DNA of 64,000 nt from assembly GCF_900205965.1 (NCBI RefSeq), contig NZ_OAOF01000001.1, positions 434,001-498,000 of the forward strand. The letters are read 5' to 3'. This document shows, piece by piece, positions 33,479-42,461 of this stretch. Under the pieces are notes generated by a model. The model was not told the DNA's origin. It was given only the letters and a program-made list of their open reading frames with translations, and made no database searches. The stretch is from Lacrimispora amygdalina. Its GTDB lineage: Bacteria > Bacillota > Clostridia > Lachnospirales > Lachnospiraceae. How positions within the stretch are numbered: position 1 is the first letter of the stretch; each line of letters opens with the position of its first letter. A program made the translations under genes and the position numbers.

Positions 33479-34825
33479 TTAAGCCTGCTGGTTTAAGCCT
33501 TCCTTTATGGTTTTCGCCATATAGTCAATCATGTCATCTGTCATACCCGGATAAACACCAATCCAGAAGGTATCCTCCATAATCCGGTCCGTATTCTTTA
33601 ATTCACCCACAATCCTGTACCCACTGCCTGCCTCCCTCATCTGATTGAAGCATGGATGCTTGGTTAAATTTCCTGCAAAAAGCATTCTGGTCTGGACACC
33701 TTTTGATTCCACATACTGAACCAGCTGGTTCCTGTCAACACCTTCTTTACAGGTTATAAGAAATCCAAACCAGCTTGGTTTTGATCCAGGACAGGGCTCT
33801 GGTAAAATCAGCTTTTCCTGCGTATCTTTTAATGCTTCGTGAAGACGGCTGAAATTATGGCGTCTGCGTTCCACAAAAGATGGGAATTTTTCAATCTGCG
33901 CACAGCCAATGGAAGCCTGCATATCCGTCGCCTTTAAATTATAACCAAAATGGGAATAAACGTACTTGTGGTCATAACCCAGCGGCAGCTCTCCGTACTG
34001 GCGGTCAAACCGGTGCCCGCACAAATTGTCCGTTCCGGAAGGGCATACACAGTCACGGCCCCAATCACGGAAAGAACGGATAATCCGGTTTAACAGGGCA
34101 TCGTTGGTGTATACGGCTCCACCCTCTCCCATTGTCATATGGTGAGGCGGGTAAAAACTGGAGGTTCCAATATCTCCGATGGTTCCTGAAAAACGCTCTT
34201 CTCCATCAATGGTATAAACGGTACCAAGTGCGTCACAGTTGTCTTCCACCAGCCATAAATTATATTTGTCGCAGAATGCTTTAACTGCAGATAAATCGTA
34301 TGGATTACCCAGGGTATGAGCGATCATAACTGCCTTTGTCTTATCAGAACGCGCCGCTTCTAACATCGTCACATCAATGTTGTACTGGGGAATGGTCACG
34401 TCAACAAATACCGGTACTGCACCATATTGAATCACTGGGTTCACCGTTGTGGGGAACCCGGCTGCTACAGTAATCACTTCATCTCCTCTTTTAACCTGAC
34501 GCTCCTTTAAAAGCGGGGAGGTAAGCGCCATAAACGCAAGTAAATTGGCTGAGGATCCGGAATTCACCAGAGAACAGAACCTTACGTTTAAATATTTAGA
34601 GAATTTCTTTTCAAATTCATCGGTATAACGGCCGGAGGTAAGCCAGAACTCCAAAGAGCTGTCTACCAGATTGACCATTTCCTTACTGTCATATACTCTG
34701 GAAGCATAGGGGATTCTGTCACCATCTTCAAACGGTTTCTTCTGATTGTGATAAGTATCACAGTATTCCTTTACAAGTGCCAGAATTTCTTCCCTTGCTT
34801 CTTTTTCTGTTTTATTATTGATCAT
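33479..34825 (-). CDS. rfbH: CDP-4-keto-6-deoxy-D-glucose 3-dehydrase (E1)
   Basis: A 448-aa PMP-dependent, iron-sulfur dehydrase that removes the C3 hydroxyl of CDP-4-keto-6-deoxyglucose in 3,6-dideoxyhexose synthesis. It has the aminotransferase fold, but the PLP lysine is replaced by His228 in SSFYPPHHMTMGEGG, the mark of the dehydrase branch. [2Fe-2S] cysteine candidates are Cys197 (EDNCDAL), Cys259 and Cys261 (RDCVCPSG) and Cys269 (DNLCG), with the C-X1-C-X7-C arrangement of the characterised E1. Length is normal (~437). The partner reductase RfbI (E3) is not in this window. Confidence 0.93.
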   Translation of the reverse strand: MINNKTEKEAREEILALVKEYCDTYHNQKKPFEDGDRIPYASRVYDSKEMVNLVDSSLEFWLTSGRYTDEFEKKFSKYLNVRFCSLVNSGSSANLLAFMALTSPLLKERQVKRGDEVITVAAGFPTTVNPVIQYGAVPVFVDVTIPQYNIDVTMLEAARSDKTKAVMIAHTLGNPYDLSAVKAFCDKYNLWLVEDNCDALGTVYTIDGEERFSGTIGDIGTSSFYPPHHMTMGEGGAVYTNDALLNRIIRSFRDWGRDCVCPSGTDNLCGHRFDRQYGELPLGYDHKYVYSHFGYNLKATDMQASIGCAQIEKFPSFVERRRHNFSRLHEALKDTQEKLILPEPCPGSKPSWFGFLITCKEGVDRNQLVQYVESKGVQTRMLFAGNLTKHPCFNQMREAGSGYRIVGELKNTDRIMEDTFWIGVYPGMTDDMIDYMAKTIKEGLNQQA

Positions 34826-34849
34826 AGAATAATTTCCTCTCTTACACTA

Positions 34850-35926
34850 TTAATGAAAGAATTCGCCAATCTGCCGGTCCATCACAGTTATCATATCTGC
34901 TCCGGCCAGATACTCTCTGGTCCATTCCACAGTCTTATTAACAGCTTCCTTCACTCCATACCTGGGAGTCCAGCCGAACACCCGCTTTATCTTGGAGCAG
35001 TCCAGCTTTAAAAAATTCGCTTCATGAGGACCATCATCCGGTTTGGCGGACCAGGTAATTCCCTGTCCCCATGCTTCGCAGAACAGATTGGTTAATTCGC
35101 CGGTTGTAACACAATCCTTATCATCAGGTCCAACATTATAGTATCCCTGGTAAGAGTCATCCTCATACTGTTTCATGGCGATGGTCATATAGACAGCCAA
35201 CGGCTCTAAAACATGCTGATAAGGTCTTGTGGAATCAGGATTTCTCAATATGATTTCCTGATTTTTAATGGCAGATCGGATACAGTCCGGAATGATTCTG
35301 TCATTGGCAAAATCTCCCCCTCCTATGACGTTGCCTGCCCTTGAAGTGGAGATCGCCGTACCTCTTCCGGAAAAGAAAGATTTGGCATAGCTGTGCGTCA
35401 CAAGCTCAGAACAGGATTTACTGTTTGAGTAAGGATCATAGCCATCCAGTGGATCACATTCCCGATAACCATATTCCCATTCCTTATTCTCATATACTTT
35501 GTCAGTTGTTACATTAAGAAAGGACCGGACGCTATCGGTAAGGCGGACGCACTCTAAAAGATTGACTGTACCCATCACATTGGTTTCATAGGTATAAACC
35601 GGGTCTTTATAGGAATCTCTTACAATGGGCTGTGCTGCCAGATGAAATACAATTTCAGGTTTTGTATTATGAAAAACTGTTTTTAAATGTTCAAGATCCC
35701 TGATATCCCCGATTACAGAATTCATCTGCCCGGATAACCCTGCTACTTCAAACAGGGCAGGATCGGTTGGTGACTGAAGTGAATAACCGGTTACCTTAGC
35801 ACCAGCTTTTATCAGCATACGGCTAAGCCATGCTCCTTTAAAACCGGTATGCCCGGTAAGAAGTACTCTCTTTCCATTATAAAATTCAGAAAATTCCTTC
35901 CATCGGTCCTTTGTTCTGTTCTCCAT
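34850..35926 (-). CDS. rfbG: CDP-glucose 4,6-dehydratase
   Basis: A 358-aa extended short-chain dehydrogenase/reductase using bound NAD to make CDP-4-keto-6-deoxyglucose from CDP-glucose. Rossmann motif LLTGHTGFKGAWLS (residues 22-35), the active-site YDPYSNSKSCSE (Tyr-x3-Lys), and the NVTTDKVYENKEW block, typical of this branch, are present. The start is the ATG at 35926, one base after the rfbF stop and behind GGGAG; the ten-codon extension overlapping rfbF is rejected. Second step of the pathway and second gene of the rfbFGH set. Confidence 0.95.
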   Translation of the reverse strand: MENRTKDRWKEFSEFYNGKRVLLTGHTGFKGAWLSRMLIKAGAKVTGYSLQSPTDPALFEVAGLSGQMNSVIGDIRDLEHLKTVFHNTKPEIVFHLAAQPIVRDSYKDPVYTYETNVMGTVNLLECVRLTDSVRSFLNVTTDKVYENKEWEYGYRECDPLDGYDPYSNSKSCSELVTHSYAKSFFSGRGTAISTSRAGNVIGGGDFANDRIIPDCIRSAIKNQEIILRNPDSTRPYQHVLEPLAVYMTIAMKQYEDDSYQGYYNVGPDDKDCVTTGELTNLFCEAWGQGITWSAKPDDGPHEANFLKLDCSKIKRVFGWTPRYGVKEAVNKTVEWTREYLAGADMITVMDRQIGEFFH

Positions 35927-35927
35927 A

Positions 35928-36704
35928 TTAATTCTCCCATATTTTCCAGGGCGCATTCCCTGACTGCCATAAATCTTCCAGTTTTTTCATCTCTCTCTGG
36001 GTATCCATACACTGCCAGAATCCGGTATGATGGAAGCTCATGAGCTGGCCTTCTGCTGCCAGTCTCTGCAAAGGCCTCTGCTCCAATACGGTGGTATCAT
36101 CTTCCAGATAAGAGAAAATCTCCGGATTAAGTACCATAAAACCACCGTTGATCAGGCTCGCATCTGTCTCATCCTTTTCTCTGAATGAGCGGACAACATC
36201 TCCCTCATCAATGTCCAACACACCCTTTAGCTGGGCAATGTTGACCGTTGTCATGGTTGCTGTCTTTCCATGGTTCTCATGAAACTTCAATAGCTCATTT
36301 AAATCCACATCACAGACCCCGTCTCCATAGGTAAGCATAAAGGGTTCGTCTCCGATGTAGGGCTGAATACGTTTCACTCGTCCTCCAGTCATGGTGTTCA
36401 GTCCCGTATCCACAAGCGTTACCTTCCACGGTTCTGAATAATTATTATGTACCTCCATGCTGTTGTTGGCCAGATCAAACGTTACATCTGATGTATGCAG
36501 AAAATAATCTGCAAAAAATTCTTTTACCACGTACTGCTTGTAACCCAGGCAGATTACAAAATCATGGAAGCCAAATTGTGAATAATATTTCATTATATGC
36601 CATAAAATTGGCTTTTCTCCGATTTCAATCATTGGCTTTGGTTTTAAATGGCTCTGTTCGCTGATTCTCGTCCCAAAACCACCTGCTAATAATACCACCT
36701 TCAT
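35928..36704 (-). CDS. rfbF: Glucose-1-phosphate cytidylyltransferase
   Basis: A 258-aa nucleotidyltransferase making CDP-glucose from CTP and glucose 1-phosphate. Nucleotide-binding signature LLAGGFGTRISEQ (residues 5-17), KPKPMIEIGEKPILWHIM, and TYGDGVCDVDL with the metal-binding Asp. The family length is 256-257. The start is the ATG at 36704 behind CAGGAGGAAG; eleven upstream codons are excluded. First committed step of CDP-6-deoxyhexose synthesis. Confidence 0.95.
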   Translation of the reverse strand: MKVVLLAGGFGTRISEQSHLKPKPMIEIGEKPILWHIMKYYSQFGFHDFVICLGYKQYVVKEFFADYFLHTSDVTFDLANNSMEVHNNYSEPWKVTLVDTGLNTMTGGRVKRIQPYIGDEPFMLTYGDGVCDVDLNELLKFHENHGKTATMTTVNIAQLKGVLDIDEGDVVRSFREKDETDASLINGGFMVLNPEIFSYLEDDTTVLEQRPLQRLAAEGQLMSFHHTGFWQCMDTQREMKKLEDLWQSGNAPWKIWEN

Positions 36705-36729
36705 TGCGCTGCTTCCTCCTGATATTCCT

Positions 36730-37512
36730 TTATTCATATTCGTGATAAGCCTTACGGTAAAAATGCATCAGCACCTTAACAACCGGTTCCGGCCACATCT
36801 TTCTAAACATCTCCGTCTCTTCCTCTAAACGGCTGTTGTCTTCTATCGCCGCCTTTGTTGCCGCCGCCTCATGAACCCGGTAGAAAATAAGCGGTCTCTC
36901 CACACAAATAAAACGGCCGGGCAGCTTAGACAGCTTAAAGAGCGTATCCCAGTCCAGGGCAAAATGATAAGGGGAGGTAAAAAGAGGTTCCCCCAATTGT
37001 TCTTTATTGTATGCACATGCAGGACAGCAGATGGAATTCCCAAAAAGCAGGACACTTTTTTTCACCCAGGACAAATGACTGAGAAAGCGCAGGCGCAAAG
37101 GCAGACGCAAAATCCGTTTAATCAATTCAACCGGCTCAAGTACTGCAGTCTTGTCCTTTTTTAAAACGGTATAGCCGCCCGTAAACAAAGTCATGTCCGG
37201 ATACGTTCTGTAACAATCCAGAAGCCTCTTCACATAGTTTTTCTGATAGAGATCATCCTGATGTGCGATTGTTACAAATACAGCGTCTGCCATGTAATAG
37301 GCAAAATTCCAGTCATCGCGGATGTTGCTTTTTTCATGTCTGATAAAAAGAGGAATCCCGTACTTGTCTGCCAGTCCGCTTATATAGCAACTAGGCGTTG
37401 AAGTACATAGTATAACATCGGATTCCACACTCTGGGCCATAATAGATTGGATACAGGATTCCAAATAAGGAGAATCCCTGTAAGCGCAGATTGCAAATGC
37501 ATGTGGTTTCAT
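36730..37512 (-). CDS. Glycosyltransferase family 2 protein
   Basis: A 260-aa GT-A fold glycosyltransferase. The N-terminal FAICAYRDSPYLESCIQSIMAQSV is a GT2 nucleotide-binding start; TIAHQDDLYQKNYVKRLLDCY contains the donor-metal acidic pair (QDD, a variant DxD), and FALDWDTLFKLSKLPGRFICVERPLIFYRVH the acceptor region. No TM segment. It heads the rfb island behind an extended -10 promoter, so a role in building a surface glycan is likely. Donor and linkage cannot be predicted. Confidence 0.85.
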   Translation of the reverse strand: MKPHAFAICAYRDSPYLESCIQSIMAQSVESDVILCTSTPSCYISGLADKYGIPLFIRHEKSNIRDDWNFAYYMADAVFVTIAHQDDLYQKNYVKRLLDCYRTYPDMTLFTGGYTVLKKDKTAVLEPVELIKRILRLPLRLRFLSHLSWVKKSVLLFGNSICCPACAYNKEQLGEPLFTSPYHFALDWDTLFKLSKLPGRFICVERPLIFYRVHEAAATKAAIEDNSRLEEETEMFRKMWPEPVVKVLMHFYRKAYHEYE

Positions 37513-37552
37513 TATTTACCTCTAAGAATACAATTGTTTTAGTCTGGGTATG

Positions 37553-37561
37553 ATTATATCA
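37553..37561 (-). promoter_or_regulatory. Extended -10 promoter of the GT2-rfbFGH-licD island
   Basis: Minus strand TGATATAAT (TGn at 37559-37561, TATAAT at 37553-37558); the -35 region is weak. Confidence 0.55.
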
Positions 37562-37639
37562 TAAAAACAATCAAACTTACTACCATATTCATTATTTTGA
37601 AAGAAATTACCTGTTGTTGATTCTAAACTTTTTATAAAA

Positions 37640-37666
37640 TTAGCACTCTACTATTGACAGTGCTGA
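37640..37666. promoter_or_regulatory. CIRCE-like element (HrcA operator) upstream of hsp20
   Basis: TTAGCACTC (37640-37648), 9-base spacer, CAGTGCTGA (37658-37666). The left arm is perfect CIRCE; the right arm matches GAGTGCTAA at 7 of 9 positions. It overlaps the -35 of the hsp20 promoter, where HrcA would repress. Confidence 0.8.
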
Positions 37667-37682
37667 TAACGCGTGTTATATT
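37654..37682 (+). promoter_or_regulatory. SigA promoter of hsp20
   Basis: TTGACA (37654-37659), 17-base spacer, TATATT (37677-37682); the -35 lies inside the CIRCE-like repeat. Confidence 0.8.
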
Positions 37683-37732
37683 ACATGTATAACAAATATA
37701 TAAATTTTATCTTTGGAAAGGAGATATGACTT

Positions 37733-38155
37733 ATGATGATGCCTAGCATTTTTGGAGAAAACTTATTGAGTGACTGGATGGATTTTCCCTTTGACCGTTC
37801 CTTCTTTGGAACGAAAGAAACTATGAAAACAGATGTACGGGAAGTTGATAACGGCTATGAACTGGATATCGATCTTCCAGGTTTTGAAAAAGAGGATATC
37901 AAAGCCCGTCTATCAGAGGGTTATTTAACTATAACTGCTGCAAAAGCAGAGAACAAAGAGGAAAAGGACCAGAATGGCCGCTACATCCGCAGGGAACGTT
38001 ATTCCGGAAGCATGAGCCGGAGCTTCTATGTTGGGAATGGTCTGAAAGAAGAAGATATTCATGCTAAATTTGAGAATGGAATTCTTAAGCTGTCCGTTCC
38101 TAAAAATAAGAAAAATGAGATTGAGCAGAATAATTACATCTCCATAGAAGGCTGA
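37733..38155 (+). CDS. Hsp20/alpha-crystallin small heat-shock protein
   Basis: A 140-aa ATP-independent holdase chaperone. The alpha-crystallin domain spans residues ~32-125, from KTDVREVDNGYELDIDLPGFEKEDIKARL to the FENGILKLSVPK (GILxLxxPK) signature near 115-126. It has a short N-terminal arm (MMMPSIFGENLLSDWMDFPFD) and an IEQ..YISIEG tail. Regulation by HrcA is indicated by the CIRCE-like element over its promoter. Monocistronic, with a strong terminator. Confidence 0.95.
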   Translation: MMMPSIFGENLLSDWMDFPFDRSFFGTKETMKTDVREVDNGYELDIDLPGFEKEDIKARLSEGYLTITAAKAENKEEKDQNGRYIRRERYSGSMSRSFYVGNGLKEEDIHAKFENGILKLSVPKNKKNEIEQNNYISIEG

Positions 38156-38167
38156 TAAAATAACTAT

Positions 38168-38210
38168 AGCAAGGTATTCTGAATCATATAGCTCAGAATA
38201 CCTTGCTTTT
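38168..38210 (+). terminator. Intrinsic terminator of hsp20
   Basis: AGCAAGGTATTCTGA and TCAGAATACCTTGCT, a perfect 15-bp stem followed by TTTTCTTTC. Confidence 0.92.
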
Positions 38211-38264
38211 CTTTCATAAATTATTCATCTGTCGGATAAAAATACATCCTTGGGATTTCTATAA

Positions 38265-38813
38265 TTATTTATTACCACTGCATGCTTTAAATATGGAGCC
38301 AACCCGATTATTGATGTCAAAATATCCGCTGTCCATTAAGATAGTAGGCTTTACCTTTGCCGCATCTGGTCTTTTGTTTTTTAAGCAGGATTCATCTGCA
38401 TACGCAGCAACAATTTCTCCAAGAAACATGGTAAAATCAAATATTGGAATTGTCTGTATTACTTTACAAAGATAATTTACCGGACACTCCTTTATCATTG
38501 GTGCGTTTCCTGCTTCGTCATAAAATGACTGAAAAACATTTGTCTTATCTACTTTATTACCAGTTACAGTTCCACAGTAATCTGTTTTTTCAATTTCATC
38601 AGAAGATGGAATGTTTACCGAGAAATATCCATTTTCTATGACTCCAGCAGTTGTATAATGAGAATTTTTTAATGAAATATAAAGAACGGGCTTCTGACTT
38701 ACCACTCCATAGGCTCCAATAGTGGCATAGTTGGGTTTTTCATTAATACACGCACCAGCCAGAACCGCGACATACGGCCCATAAGGAATGTTTGCTATTT
38801 TTGTTTTTGTCAT
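38265..38813 (-). CDS. Flavin reductase family (flavoredoxin-like) protein
   Basis: A 182-aa FMN-binding split-barrel protein of the flavin reductase / flavoredoxin family. MTKTKIANIPYGPYVAVLAGACINEKPNYATIGAYGVVSQKPVLYISL shows the FMN-binding start, NGYFSVNIPSSDEIEKTDYCGTVTGNKVDKTNVF the dimer/FMN region, and FDFTMFLGEIVAAYAD the closing strand. ATG 38813, behind TAGGAGAATAA, is chosen over a 43-codon extension with no ribosome site. A role in low-potential electron transfer or flavin reduction is inferred from the family. Monocistronic. Confidence 0.85.
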   Translation of the reverse strand: MTKTKIANIPYGPYVAVLAGACINEKPNYATIGAYGVVSQKPVLYISLKNSHYTTAGVIENGYFSVNIPSSDEIEKTDYCGTVTGNKVDKTNVFQSFYDEAGNAPMIKECPVNYLCKVIQTIPIFDFTMFLGEIVAAYADESCLKNKRPDAAKVKPTILMDSGYFDINNRVGSIFKACSGNK

Positions 38814-38918
38814 ATTTATTCTCCTATCAATCTTTCTTATATTGCTGCAGCAATGAAGATTATATAATAGAATTTTATAAATATATAGACTTTTTCTTTT
38901 GGATGGGATATCATATAG

Positions 38919-38951
38919 ATAGAGTGCGCCCGGTATGCGCACTCTATTTTA
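38919..38951. terminator. Hairpin downstream of the M42 peptidase gene
   Basis: ATAGAGTGCGC (38919-38929) and GCGCACTCTAT (38937-38947), a perfect 11-bp stem with a 7-base loop. The T-run (TTTTATTTC) is on the plus-strand side; on the minus strand the tail is weak, so termination of the peptidase gene may be partial. Confidence 0.55.
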
Positions 38952-38971
38952 TTTCACTCATTATCCTGGTA

Positions 38972-40000
38972 TTAAATTAATTCTATATAAGCCTCAATCA
39001 GCTTTAATGTCTGTTCCATTCCTTTTACATGGGTCCGCTCTGTTCCATGGGAAGCATGTACGCCCTGTCCGATCAGTGCAGCCCTGATGTTATGTCCGCC
39101 ACGGATGGCTGCCCCGGCATCAGAACCGTAATGAGGGAATACATCTACGGCATAATCAATCTTCTTCTCCTTGGCCAGGGAAATGAGACGGTTTGTCATC
39201 TCGTAATCATAGGGCCCTGATGAATCCAGGGCGCAGATGGATACCTTACGTTCATCTCCTGATAAATCATCACCAAGTGCTCCCATATCCACTGCGATAA
39301 ATTCTTCTATATCTTCCGGTATCCAGCTGGCACCGAAGCCAACCTCTTCATAGTTGCTGATCACAATCTTCAGAGTCTTCTTCGGCTTAATTCCTGATTC
39401 TTTTATATCTTTTAAAACGCCTAAAAGAACTGCAACTGAAGCCTTATCATCTAAATGGCGGGATTTGATATAGCCGCTGTTGGTATGTACAAACATGGGA
39501 TCAAAGCTTATATAATCTCCAGGCGCGATTTCCAGCTTTCTTACATCCTCTTCGCTGTCAATTAACTCATCCAGACGCACTTCCATATTCTTTGGTTTTC
39601 TCTCCAAAGTTCTGGCGTCGTCATAGGTATGAACCGACGGCTCTTTTGTGAGTATCGTACCGGTGTAGGTCTTCCCGGTTCTGGTATGAACTTTGCAGTA
39701 CATGCCTTCTATAGACTCCATCATAAATCCGCCTACAGGAATTATGATGAGCATTCCCTTTGAAGTAATGGATCGCACCATGGCACCCAGGGTATCAACA
39801 TGAGCGGATAATCCTAAAACTTCCTTCTCTTCTCCTGGAACTTCAATGATTAAACCGCCCTTTTTATTATAACTGGCGGAATAACCAAACCCTGCTGCCT
39901 CGTCCTCTACTGCTTTTTGCACCTGTCTGGTGTATCCGCTGGGACTTGGGATATTTACTATTTTTTCTAATATGGTTGTTACATATGTCATGGTTTCCAT
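38972..40000 (-). CDS. M42-family metallopeptidase (glutamyl aminopeptidase/endoglucanase-like)
   Basis: A 342-aa dinuclear metallo-aminopeptidase of the M42 family, forming large tetrahedral complexes in characterised members. Metal ligands are in order: LSAHVDTLGAM (His, Asp), KSRHLDDKASV (Asp bridging), NYEEVGFGAS (Glu-Glu catalytic and ligand pair), FIAVDMGALG (Asp) and VHASHGTERTH (His). The PSPSGYTRQVQKAVEDEAAGFG start is family-typical. It removes N-terminal residues from peptides in the cytoplasm. Monocistronic. Confidence 0.92.
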   Translation of the reverse strand: METMTYVTTILEKIVNIPSPSGYTRQVQKAVEDEAAGFGYSASYNKKGGLIIEVPGEEKEVLGLSAHVDTLGAMVRSITSKGMLIIIPVGGFMMESIEGMYCKVHTRTGKTYTGTILTKEPSVHTYDDARTLERKPKNMEVRLDELIDSEEDVRKLEIAPGDYISFDPMFVHTNSGYIKSRHLDDKASVAVLLGVLKDIKESGIKPKKTLKIVISNYEEVGFGASWIPEDIEEFIAVDMGALGDDLSGDERKVSICALDSSGPYDYEMTNRLISLAKEKKIDYAVDVFPHYGSDAGAAIRGGHNIRAALIGQGVHASHGTERTHVKGMEQTLKLIEAYIELI

Positions 40001-40072
40001 AATATCTGCCTTCTTTTCTGGTTTTTTTCTATTTTAGCAGATCTATAAAAGGAAATCTACTTAAGAATATGG

Positions 40073-40122
40073 AAAAAGGCTGTAAAGACCAGCCGGATTA
40101 ACCGGATCTGGCTTTACAGCCT
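40073..40122 (-). terminator. Intrinsic terminator of glnN
   Basis: On the minus strand AGGCTGTAAAG pairs with CTTTACAGCCT over an inner CCGG-TTAA-CCGG hairpin, followed by TTTTTCC. Confidence 0.85.
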
Positions 40123-40136
40123 GTATTCATGCTTTA

Positions 40137-42254
40137 TTAAACTTCAAAAATCAGATCACCGTAGCTTGGAAGCGGCCAGATATCCTTATCCACAATCATC
40201 TCCAGCTTATCTGCCGGATCACGAAGTGCTTTCATGGCAGGAACTACTTCGTTGTGGTAAGCAGCAGCCTGCTCCTTGTTCTCTCCGATTGCTGCACACT
40301 TATCAGTGATATCAACCAGAGCGGAAAGTGCCACCTTCATATCAGACAGATATGCGCTTACCTCAGTCAGAAGCTCTTCCTGTACACTGGTATCTGCAGC
40401 CGGACATGCTGTTTTTACCTTGCTTAAGGAATCTGCAAGAGCTGTTGTATATTTTACAACTGCCGGAATGAGCTGTTTGCCAGCCATATCAATCATGGTT
40501 CTTGCTTCAATATTAATAGCCTTTGAATAGGATTCATATTCAATCTCAACACGGGATTCTAACTCAGCCTTTGTAAATACCTTGAATTCTTCAAACATGC
40601 TGATGGACGCGTCCGTGGTAAGTGCAGGAATCGCATCAACCATTGATTTAATGTTTGGAAGTCCTCTTCTCTCTGCTTCTTCTACCCATGCATCAGAATA
40701 ACCATTGCCGTTGAAGATTACTCTCCTATGTGCTGCCAGCTGCTCTTTAATCATATCATGTACAGCCGTATCAAAGTCTTCTGCTTTCTCAAGTATATCT
40801 GCTGCTTCCTTAAATGCCTCTGCTGTAATGGTATTTAATACAACGTTTGGTGATGAGATGGAATCAGAAGAACCAACCATACGGAATTCAAATTTATTGC
40901 CGGTAAATGCAAATGGTGAAGTTCTGTTTCTGTCAGTTGCATCTTTGAATAAGTCTGGCAGAGTCTTAACACCTGTCTTTAACGTACCGCCGGACTTGGA
41001 GTGAGTTGCCTCACCTGTGCTGCAAAGCTGGTCTACGACATCCTCCAGCTGCTCGCCGATGAATACGGAGATGATTGCAGGCGGTGCCTCGTTTGCACCC
41101 AGTCTGTGGTCGTTTCCAACATCTGCTGCAGACTGACGGAGAAGATCTGCATGCTTATCAACTGCCTTTAAGATACAGGATAATACCAGTAAGAACTGAA
41201 TGTTCTCATGTGGTGTCTCTCCAGGGTTTAATAAGTTAATTCCGTCATCACTGGTTAAGGACCAGTTGTTGTGCTTACCGGAACCGTTAACGCCTGCAAA
41301 TGGTTTCTCATGAAGCAGACAGTTTAATCCGTGACGGCCTGCCACCTTCTTTAAGGTCTCCATAACCAGCTGATTGTGATCAACTGCTACGTTGGACTGT
41401 TCATAAATTGGTGCCAGCTCGTGCTGGGCAGGTGCAACTTCATTATGCTGGGTTTTTGCAGGTACCCCAAGCTTCCAGAGTTCTTCATTTACTTCTTTCA
41501 TATACGCTGCAATTCTTTCACGAATGGAACCAAAGTAATGATCTTCCAGTTCCTGTCCCTTTGGAGGCATTGCACCGAATAAGGTTCTTCCGGAGTAAAT
41601 CAAATCTTTTCTCTGTAAATATTTTTCATGGTCAACCAGGAAATATTCCTGTTCCGGTCCAACAGAAGGGGTTACTCTCTTGGAAGTAGTATTACCAAAC
41701 AGTCTTAGGATTCTTAAAGCCTGCTCATCAACTGCTTCCATAGATCTTAAGAGAGGAGTCTTTTTATCGAGCGCTTCTCCTGTATAAGAGCAGAAGGCAG
41801 TTGGAATGCAAAGAGTTACGCCGATGGCATCTTCTCTTAAAAATGCCGGTGAGGTGCAATCCCATGCTGTATATCCTCTTGCTTCAAAGGTTGCTCTTAA
41901 ACCACCGGAAGGGAAGGATGAGGCATCTGGCTCGCCTTTTACCAGTTCTTTTCCGGAAAACTCCATAATAACCTTACCTTCTGATGTAGGAGAGGAGATG
42001 AAGGAATCATGCTTCTCGGCAGTAATGCCTGTAAGCGGCTGGAACCAGTGTGTATAGTGAGTTGCGCCTCTCTCAATCGCCCAATCTTTCATTGCATGAG
42101 CTACTACATCTGCAATAGAAGGATCCAGTTCTGCACCGTCTTCAATGGTTTTCTTTAATTTCTTGAATACGCTTTTTGGCAGACGCTCTCTCATAACGGT
42201 CTCGTTAAAAACATTCTTACCGAACAGCTCGGCTACATTCACAACTTCGCTCAT
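40137..42254 (-). CDS. glnN: Type III glutamine synthetase
   Basis: A 705-aa type III glutamine synthetase that makes glutamine from glutamate, ammonia and ATP. Type III features are clear: great length, the N-terminal [30 protein letters not shown] region, [32 protein letters not shown] (metal Glu), [49 protein letters not shown] (ATP/Glu site) and [21 protein letters not shown]. It has its own promoter and a short leader sharing a 14-base motif and hairpin layout with the glnK leader, so the two nitrogen genes are probably co-controlled at the RNA level. Confidence 0.96.
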   Translation of the reverse strand: MSEVVNVAELFGKNVFNETVMRERLPKSVFKKLKKTIEDGAELDPSIADVVAHAMKDWAIERGATHYTHWFQPLTGITAEKHDSFISSPTSEGKVIMEFSGKELVKGEPDASSFPSGGLRATFEARGYTAWDCTSPAFLREDAIGVTLCIPTAFCSYTGEALDKKTPLLRSMEAVDEQALRILRLFGNTTSKRVTPSVGPEQEYFLVDHEKYLQRKDLIYSGRTLFGAMPPKGQELEDHYFGSIRERIAAYMKEVNEELWKLGVPAKTQHNEVAPAQHELAPIYEQSNVAVDHNQLVMETLKKVAGRHGLNCLLHEKPFAGVNGSGKHNNWSLTSDDGINLLNPGETPHENIQFLLVLSCILKAVDKHADLLRQSAADVGNDHRLGANEAPPAIISVFIGEQLEDVVDQLCSTGEATHSKSGGTLKTGVKTLPDLFKDATDRNRTSPFAFTGNKFEFRMVGSSDSISSPNVVLNTITAEAFKEAADILEKAEDFDTAVHDMIKEQLAAHRRVIFNGNGYSDAWVEEAERRGLPNIKSMVDAIPALTTDASISMFEEFKVFTKAELESRVEIEYESYSKAINIEARTMIDMAGKQLIPAVVKYTTALADSLSKVKTACPAADTSVQEELLTEVSAYLSDMKVALSALVDITDKCAAIGENKEQAAAYHNEVVPAMKALRDPADKLEMIVDKDIWPLPSYGDLIFEV

Positions 42255-42350
42255 AAATTTTCCATCCTCTCATATTAATTTCCACTTAATAAAATTAAGT
42301 CTAATTGTTTTTTTAAGTCTCCTCATTATCTGAATATGCGCATAAATCAG

Positions 42351-42389
42351 AAAAGGCGCCCTCCTGTCATAAGGAGAACGCCATCGTTC
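42351..42389 (-). promoter_or_regulatory. Attenuator-like RNA leader of glnN (motif shared with glnK)
   Basis: Minus strand: GAACG (42385-42389), ATGG, CGTTC (42376-42380) can form an early hairpin; alternatively GGCGTTCTCCT (42372-42382) pairs with AGGAGGGCGCC (42355-42365) around TATGAC, an 11-bp terminator-like stem with two G.U, followed by TTTT (42351-42354). CGTTC is shared by both folds. The order and the 14-base block GAACGA-N-GGCGTTC are the same as in the glnK leader. Confidence 0.6.
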
Positions 42390-42395
42390 TTAATT

Positions 42396-42424
42396 AAAAT
42401 AAACCATTTCCCTAAAAAAATCAA
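42396..42424 (-). promoter_or_regulatory. Promoter of glnN
   Basis: Minus strand TTGATT (42419-42424), 17-base spacer, TATTTT (42396-42401). The start would be at about 42390, so the RNA begins directly with the GAACGA leader motif, as at glnK. Confidence 0.55.
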
Positions 42425-42461
42425 GTACTTTTTGAAAAAAATATTTATTTTAGTATGTTTT

